Assembly: GCA_038213005.1 (NCBI GenBank)
Contig: JBBQTU010000164.1
Span: 1 to 9,878 of the forward strand
DNA length: 9,878 nucleotides
Source of the DNA: JBBQTU01 sp038213005
GTDB taxonomy: Bacteria > Planctomycetota > Phycisphaerae > Tepidisphaerales > Tepidisphaeraceae
Direction of reading: 5' to 3'
Part shown: in pieces, positions 6,037 to 9,878 of the stretch
Layout: every line of letters starts with the position of its first letter
How positions within the stretch are numbered: the first letter of the stretch is position 1
The notes under the pieces: generated by a model
What the model was told of the DNA's origin: nothing
Databases searched by the model: none
Seen by the model: the letters and a program-made list of their open reading frames with translations, nothing else
Program-made: the position numbers and the translations under genes

Positions 6037-6309
6037 ATGGAATTCGTCTGGACGGTCCAGAACGTCGACCACATTGCCAAGCACGGTATCTCGCCGCGTC
6101 AGGCGGAATACGTTGTGGAGCATGCCCGCCGGCCGTATCCGCAGATGGTCGGCGACGACAGGCGGCTGGTCGTCGGCAGGCTTTCGGACGGACGGTATGT
6201 CCAGGTGGTGTACGTTCCGTCCCGTTCGGTCCCCGGGGCCGTGTATGTCATGCACGCCCGGCCACTGGCAGAAGATGAGAAGCGGAGGTTCCGCAGGAGA
6301 ACGCGATGA
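6037..6309 (+). CDS. BrnT-like toxin
   Basis: A 90-residue protein resembling BrnT-family toxins, which are compact RelE-like ribonucleases that inhibit translation. Recognisable features are MEFVWTVQNVDHIAKHGISP (1-20), the AEYVVEHARRPYP segment (23-35), the strand pair VVGRLSDGRYVQVVYV (45-60), and the ending VYVMHARPLAEDEKRRFRRR (69-88), whose HARPL...EKRR pattern is typical. An in-frame longer reading from 5956 exists, but its extra residues look noncoding and a promoter lies inside them, so I chose ATG 6037. The toxin precedes the antitoxin, as in brnTA operons, and the ATG of the next gene overlaps its stop. It could also be placed in the related DUF4258 group. Confidence 0.8.
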   Translation: MEFVWTVQNVDHIAKHGISPRQAEYVVEHARRPYPQMVGDDRRLVVGRLSDGRYVQVVYVPSRSVPGAVYVMHARPLAEDEKRRFRRRTR

Positions 6310-6605
6310 CGAAGGCTGCGAAACACCCAGAATACATGAGCGCCGCCGACTTGGCAGAAGCAACCAGAGCGTTCGACCGGCCTTATGCCTTTGAGAAAGC
6401 CCGGCCGATGACACCGGCGGAACGTGCCGGGGAACGTGCGCTGCGCCGCGGCCGGCCCAGAATCGGCCAAGGGGCCAAGAAGATCAGTGTGTCGCTGGAA
6501 CGCGGCGTGCTGAAAGAGACCGATATGCTGGCGAAAAAGAGGGGCATGAAACGCTCGGAGTTGATTGCCAGGTTTGTCGTGGCCGGGCTGAAACGTGCAG
6601 GCTGA
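6306..6605 (+). CDS. BrnA-like ribbon-helix-helix antitoxin
   Basis: A 99-residue basic protein, the likely antitoxin of the preceding BrnT-like toxin. The first half (1-55, including a PMTPAERAGERALRRGRPR stretch) probably contacts the toxin. The C-terminal part (58-97) fits a ribbon-helix-helix DNA-binding fold: the strand KKISVSLERGVL, then helices around KETDMLAKKRGM and RSELIARFVVAGLK. Start ATG 6306 shares ATGA with the toxin stop, so translation is coupled. By analogy it would repress the promoter at 5997-6026. Family placement (BrnA versus a general CopG/RHH antitoxin) is less certain than the fold. Confidence 0.8.
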   Translation: MTKAAKHPEYMSAADLAEATRAFDRPYAFEKARPMTPAERAGERALRRGRPRIGQGAKKISVSLERGVLKETDMLAKKRGMKRSELIARFVVAGLKRAG

Positions 6606-6668
6606 TGCGATGTGCGCGGCGGCCGTGAGACAGATTCAGCATGGACCTCGCGAAGAACGGCCACGATT

Positions 6669-6836
6669 ATGAGTCAACGTCCGCGATTCAGCCTCGGTCT
6701 CGTGCTGATATGCGTGGGCGTCTTCTTCCTGGTCATCTCGCCACTGATCATGAGTCAGGCCGGGCAAGTGCTGTTCGCGCTGATAGGAGCGACGTTTCTG
6801 CTGGCTGGCATGTACCTGCGGTCAAAGGGGCGCTAG
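6669..6836 (+). CDS. Small two-helix membrane protein
   Basis: This 55-residue reading frame begins MSQRPRFSLGLVLICVGVFF and has two hydrophobic segments (about 9-27 and 33-49), joined by a short SQAG turn and ending in the basic RSKGR. It looks like a small inner-membrane hairpin protein. I recognise no family. The frame extends upstream to a GTG at 6612, but those residues (RGGRETDSAWTSRR) look noncoding, so ATG 6669 is preferred. There is no strong ribosome-binding site and the gap from the antitoxin stop is 63 nt, so operon membership is open. Hydrophobic pattern and charge placement support a real protein more than chance does. Confidence 0.55.
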   Translation: MSQRPRFSLGLVLICVGVFFLVISPLIMSQAGQVLFALIGATFLLAGMYLRSKGR

Positions 6837-6854
6837 AGCCTGACGGATCTTGGC

Positions 6855-6885
6855 CACCACGTCACACGAGCGAGACGGGGCGGGA
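6855..6885 (+). repeat. Right copy of the 31-nt direct repeat
   Basis: Ungapped match of 27/31 to 5911-5941, located 19 nt after the membrane ORF stop. Its last ten bases are part of the left arm of the hairpin at 6876-6906. Confidence 0.6.
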
Positions 6886-6906
6886 ACCTTGCTGGTTCCC
6901 GCCCCG
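6876..6906. terminator. Strong hairpin between convergent operons
   Basis: CGGGGCGGGAACC (6876-6888) pairs perfectly with GGTTCCCGCCCCG (6894-6906) over a 5-nt loop TTGCT, a 13-bp GC-rich stem. It sits between the plus-strand membrane ORF (ends 6836) and the minus-strand E1 gene (ends 6933), the right place for a bidirectional terminator. Neither side has a run of T, so it is not a classical intrinsic terminator; it may act with Rho or protect 3' ends. Confidence 0.6.
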
Positions 6907-6932
6907 ATTGCGTCGGTCAAAACCCGGCTCGC

Positions 6933-9404
6933 TTAGACGCCTTCGCGGTTGCGGCGGAGCTGGTCGGCGTCGGAGCATTCACGCTGCACGGTATAACCCT
7001 TCAGCGGGATGATGTGCTCGTGGACGGCATCCAGGATGTCCGACTCGAACGGGAAGAAGCAGTCTTCGATCTCGTCGGCCGGGGTGATCCAGTTGCGGCT
7101 GCCGACGACCACCGGCGGCGCATCCAGTTCGTCGAACGCGAACTGCGTGATCTTGGCGGCCATCGTCTGCAGAAAGCTGCCTCGCTCGCAGGCGTCACTG
7201 GCGAGGAGAATCTTTCGCGTCTTCTTCACGCTGGCGATCACCTTGTCGTAGTTGAACGGCACGATGCTGCGGGCGTCGATCACTTCGCAGGAGATGCCGT
7301 ACTTGCTCTCCAGTTCCTTGGCGGCCGTCAGGGCGCGATAGAGCGTGGCGCCGATGGTGAGGATGGTGAGGTCCTTGCCTTGCTTCTTCACATCGGGCTC
7401 ACCGAAGGGAATCTCGTAGCGCTCGGTCGGCACGCCGCCGGGGTGGAACCATTCGGTTTCATCGTAGAGCCGCTGGCTCTCGAAGAAGATGACCGGATCG
7501 CTGCCGGTGAGAGCCGTGTACATCAGGCCCTTGGCATCATAGGGGGTGGCGGGGAACACCAGCTTCAGGCCCGGGATGTGGGCGCAGAGGCTGGTCCAGT
7601 CCTGGCTGTGCTGGGCACCGTACTTGGCGCCGACGGAGACGCGGAGCACCAAGGGCATCTTCAGGAGGCCGCCGGACATCGACTGCCACTTCGCCATCTG
7701 GTTGAAAATTTCATCGCCCGAGCGCCCCATGAAGTCGCAGTACATCAGTTCGGCGATGACCCGGCCGCCCTCCAACGCATAGCCGACCGCACTGCCGACG
7801 ATGGCGGCTTCGCTGATGGGCGAGTTGAACAGGCGATGATACGGCAGGGCTTCGGTCAGCCCGCGATAGACGGCGAACGCGCCGCCCCAGTCGCGGTTTT
7901 CTTCGCCATAGGCCACCAGGGTCGAGTCGGTGTAAAACCGGTCGATGATGGCTTCGAACAGGGCATCGCGAATGGCGATGCACTTGGCCTTGGGCAGCTT
8001 ATTGCCGGCGGCGTCGATACCGGTTCGGCTGCGCGTCGCGAGCTGTTTTACGCGGGGGTTCTCGGCCAGCGGCATCAGCACTTCGGGCTGGCGGGTGGTG
8101 TCGAAGTTCTCAACCTTCTGGTTGGAGAACATCACCTTTTCCAGCAGGCAGCCGACGTTCTTCTGGTTCGCCCGCGGCGAGATCGTGAGATCCACGGCCT
8201 TCTTGTAGGCTTTGAGGATCAGACCTTCGATGTGTTGCTTCTGAGCGTCGAGCTTGTCCTGTTTGGTGACATTGGCCTGGACGAGCGAGTCGGCGAAGGC
8301 GATCAGCGAGTCCTGCTGCTGCCACATCTCGATCTCGCTCTTTTCGCGGTAGCTGGAGGCGTCCGACGGCGAGTGGCCGGAGAAGCGGTAGGTGACGGTA
8401 TCCAGCAGGACAGGTCCGTCGCCCTTCTCCAGGATGGCCTTCTTGCGCTTGATCGCATCGATGATCGCCAGCGGGTTGTACCCGTCGATGCGCTCGGAGT
8501 GCATCTGCTGAGGATTGACGCCGGCGCCCAGGCGAGCCAGGACCTTCAGGCCCATCGTTTCGCCGACAGGCTGGCCACCCATGCCATAGAAGTTGTTCTG
8601 GAAGTTGAGGATGAACGGCAGCCCGCCCTTGTGATCCTTGTCCCACAGTTCCTTGAACTGGTCCATCGTGGCAAAGGCGATGGCTTCCCACACCGGTCCG
8701 CATCCGAGCGACGCATCACCGATGTTGCAGATGACCAGGCCCGGCTTGTGATTGACCTTCTTAAAGAGAGCCGCGCCGACGGAAATGTCGGCCGACCCGC
8801 CCACCAGAGCGTTATTGGGCATGATGCCAAACGGCGGGAAAAATGCGTGCATCGAACCGCCCAGGCCCTTGTTGAAGCCATAGTCGCGGGCGAAGATCTC
8901 GGCCAGCGCGCCGTAGATCAGGAAGTCGATCGCCAGATCCTTCACTGAGCCACTGGCGTCTTTTTCAACGACCCTGAAAGTATCGCCGCCGAAATAGTTC
9001 TGCATGATCGACATCAGGCTCTTGTCATCCAGTTTCTGGATGGCCGAGAGCCCCTTGGCGAGAATCTCGCCGTGGCTGCGGTGCGAGCCGAAGATGTGAT
9101 CGTCGACGCCCAACAGATACGCCTGACCGACAGCCGACGCTTCCTGCCCGATCGACAGGTGGGCCGGGCCGCGGTGGTTGTACTCGATTCCCTTGAAGGC
9201 GCCGCGGAGCTTCACCTCGTTGAGCATGTTCTCGAACGCGCGGATGATCTCCATGTCGCGCTGGATGCGCAGCATGTCCTTCTTCGAGTAGCGAATCAGC
9301 TCTTCAGAGACGGTCTTCTTGTATTGATTCACCGGGATCGGCTTGAACTCGATCTGGCTGGCCTTGCGGGCCTCCACCGGCGACACCATCACGCTCTTGG
9401 GCAT
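6933..9404 (-). CDS. Fused alpha-beta E1 component of a 2-oxoacid dehydrogenase
   Basis: This 823-residue thiamine-diphosphate enzyme joins E1 alpha (about 45-410) and E1 beta (about 475-805). E1 decarboxylates a 2-oxoacid (pyruvate or a branched-chain acid) and passes the acyl group to a lipoyl E2. Alpha signs: GSHRSHGEILAKG (106-118), GGSMHAFF (182-189), the cofactor motif with GDA at 229-231 and NN at 270-271, and YRFSGHSPSD (339-348) in the usual phospho-loop position. Beta signs: AYGEENRDWGG (498-508) with the catalytic-type Glu, FNSPISEAAIVGSAVGYA (526-543), QHSQDW (598-603) and GLKLVFPATPYDAKGL (612-627). The motif reads GDA rather than GDG and is about 11 residues longer than usual. 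ATG 9404 has AGGAG about 7 nt upstream. Substrate is not determinable; no E2 or E3 gene is in view. A DeoR-type regulator gene ends 19 nt upstream. Confidence 0.92.
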   Translation of the reverse strand: MPKSVMVSPVEARKASQIEFKPIPVNQYKKTVSEELIRYSKKDMLRIQRDMEIIRAFENMLNEVKLRGAFKGIEYNHRGPAHLSIGQEASAVGQAYLLGVDDHIFGSHRSHGEILAKGLSAIQKLDDKSLMSIMQNYFGGDTFRVVEKDASGSVKDLAIDFLIYGALAEIFARDYGFNKGLGGSMHAFFPPFGIMPNNALVGGSADISVGAALFKKVNHKPGLVICNIGDASLGCGPVWEAIAFATMDQFKELWDKDHKGGLPFILNFQNNFYGMGGQPVGETMGLKVLARLGAGVNPQQMHSERIDGYNPLAIIDAIKRKKAILEKGDGPVLLDTVTYRFSGHSPSDASSYREKSEIEMWQQQDSLIAFADSLVQANVTKQDKLDAQKQHIEGLILKAYKKAVDLTISPRANQKNVGCLLEKVMFSNQKVENFDTTRQPEVLMPLAENPRVKQLATRSRTGIDAAGNKLPKAKCIAIRDALFEAIIDRFYTDSTLVAYGEENRDWGGAFAVYRGLTEALPYHRLFNSPISEAAIVGSAVGYALEGGRVIAELMYCDFMGRSGDEIFNQMAKWQSMSGGLLKMPLVLRVSVGAKYGAQHSQDWTSLCAHIPGLKLVFPATPYDAKGLMYTALTGSDPVIFFESQRLYDETEWFHPGGVPTERYEIPFGEPDVKKQGKDLTILTIGATLYRALTAAKELESKYGISCEVIDARSIVPFNYDKVIASVKKTRKILLASDACERGSFLQTMAAKITQFAFDELDAPPVVVGSRNWITPADEIEDCFFPFESDILDAVHEHIIPLKGYTVQRECSDADQLRRNREGV

Positions 9405-9423
9405 TTGCGGGCTCCTGTAATCT

Positions 9424-9878
9424 CTAAGCCCCGCATGTACATGCGGGGTTCACGCTCTTTTGCGGACAAATCAACTGGATATTCCGCGACAGCAGGAACT
9501 CCAGCCACTGCGGCGAGAGCTCCTGGTCGGTGACCAGCTTGTTGACCTTCTCCCAGTCGGTGATCCTGAACAGGCTGGGAGATTCGAATTTCGTGTGATC
9601 GACGAGAACGACCGTCTCGCGGGCGTTCTGCACCGCCCGGCCATAGACATCGGCGCTCTCGATATCGGCGGCCGTGGGCCCGAAGTCGATCCCCAGCCCA
9701 TCGGCCCCGATAAACGCGGTGTACCCCCGAAGCTTCTCCAGCGTGGCCGTGGCGAGCGGCCCGACGGCATCCATGCGGTCCGGCCGGTACTGCCCCCCCA
9801 CCATCAGGATGCCAATGCCCGGCGCAACCAGTTCCTGCGCCAGGCGCGTCGAGTTGACGATGATCGACAGCCCGCGCC
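9424..9878 (-). CDS. DeoR/GlpR-family transcriptional regulator, C-terminal part
   Basis: The gene enters from beyond the window; only the effector-binding part is seen, about 150 codons. The sensor fold of DeoR-type repressors, which bind phosphorylated sugars, is recognisable: STRLAQEL and GIGILMVGGQYRPD near the visible beginning, then GYTAFIGADGLGIDFGPTAADIESADVYGRA..., with VVLVDHTKFESPSLFRIT and a final KLVTDQ...LEFLLSRNIQLI strand. The ATG at 9804 is internal; the frame stays open to the edge, so the helix-turn-helix N-terminus lies outside. The last residues (NPACTCGA) are encoded by a perfect palindrome and look like an odd tail. Same strand as the E1 gene 19 nt downstream, so probably one operon and perhaps its regulator. 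Confidence 0.88.
   Translation of the reverse strand, partial: RGLSIIVNSTRLAQELVAPGIGILMVGGQYRPDRMDAVGPLATATLEKLRGYTAFIGADGLGIDFGPTAADIESADVYGRAVQNARETVVLVDHTKFESPSLFRITDWEKVNKLVTDQELSPQWLEFLLSRNIQLICPQKSVNPACTCGA
9429..9448. promoter_or_regulatory. 20-bp perfect palindrome at the deoR-like/E1 junction
   Basis: CCCCGCATGTACATGCGGGG is identical to its reverse complement; with a G-T and an A-T pair outside, the stem reaches 12 pairs. It overlaps the last codons of the regulator and lies 25 nt before the E1 ATG, just ahead of its ribosome-binding site (AGGAG, about 9412-9416). It could be an operator, a transcript hairpin that tunes E1 expression, or a dispersed repeat that was captured as a coding tail. 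No T-tract follows, so an intrinsic terminator is unlikely. Confidence 0.6.

Noticed and set aside
6641..7012. 123-codon plus-strand frame overlapping the small membrane ORF
   Set aside because: Runs through the hairpin and into the convergent E1 gene; Arg/Gly/Pro-rich shadow reading.
7014..8948. 644-codon plus-strand open frame
   Set aside because: Fully antisense to the E1 gene; a product of GC-rich codon use on the opposite strand, with no family features.

Overview
The window is GC-rich, densely coding bacterial DNA. Two things suggest a planctomycete-like genome, possibly a Phycisphaerae-type metagenomic lineage: the protein families and their order, and the low-complexity intergenic repeats (CTCCGCGC tandems, TTCGGATTTCGARC tandems, a long GAAAAGCAGAAAAGC inverted repeat). 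This assignment is by pattern recognition only and is moderate at best.

Layout. Positions 1-501 hold no confident gene: a possible frameshifted 3' gene end with acidic repeats (1-112), then several short repeats. Position 502-2406 (minus) is an rmuC gene, preceded by a 44-codon small ORF that would be co-transcribed with it. A divergent promoter region (2407-2538) separates these from a cytochrome bd oxidase operon on the plus strand: cydA (2539-3861) and cydB (3987-5027), split by a 125-nt spacer containing an inverted repeat. Next come two unrelated type II toxin-antitoxin modules in tandem on the plus strand. The first is Phd/YefM-like antitoxin plus VapC-like PIN toxin (5222-5907). The second is BrnT-like toxin plus BrnA-like ribbon-helix-helix antitoxin (6037-6605). 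A 55-residue, two-helix membrane protein (6669-6836) follows. Both modules show an ATGA start/stop overlap, and in both the best promoter lies directly against the first start codon, so their mRNAs may be leaderless or nearly so. A 31-nt imperfect direct repeat (27/31) brackets the second module and the membrane ORF. A strong 13-bp hairpin at 6876-6906 separates these plus-strand genes from the convergent minus-strand operon. That operon contains the C-terminal part of a DeoR/GlpR-family regulator (cut by the window end), a 20-bp perfect palindrome over its last codons, and, 19 nt on, an 823-residue fused alpha-beta E1 component of a 2-oxoacid dehydrogenase (6933-9404).

How the genes fit together. 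CydAB is a quinol-oxidising, oxygen-reducing terminal oxidase; RmuC is a predicted membrane-anchored nuclease-fold DNA maintenance protein. The TA block is accessory DNA between housekeeping operons. The DeoR-E1 pair looks like a regulated carbon-metabolism unit, although no E2 or E3 genes are visible. I do not see an obviously new multi-gene system. The most unusual signals are the paired leaderless-looking TA promoters, the direct repeats around the second TA module, the coding palindrome at the DeoR/E1 junction and the modified thiamine-binding region of the fused E1.
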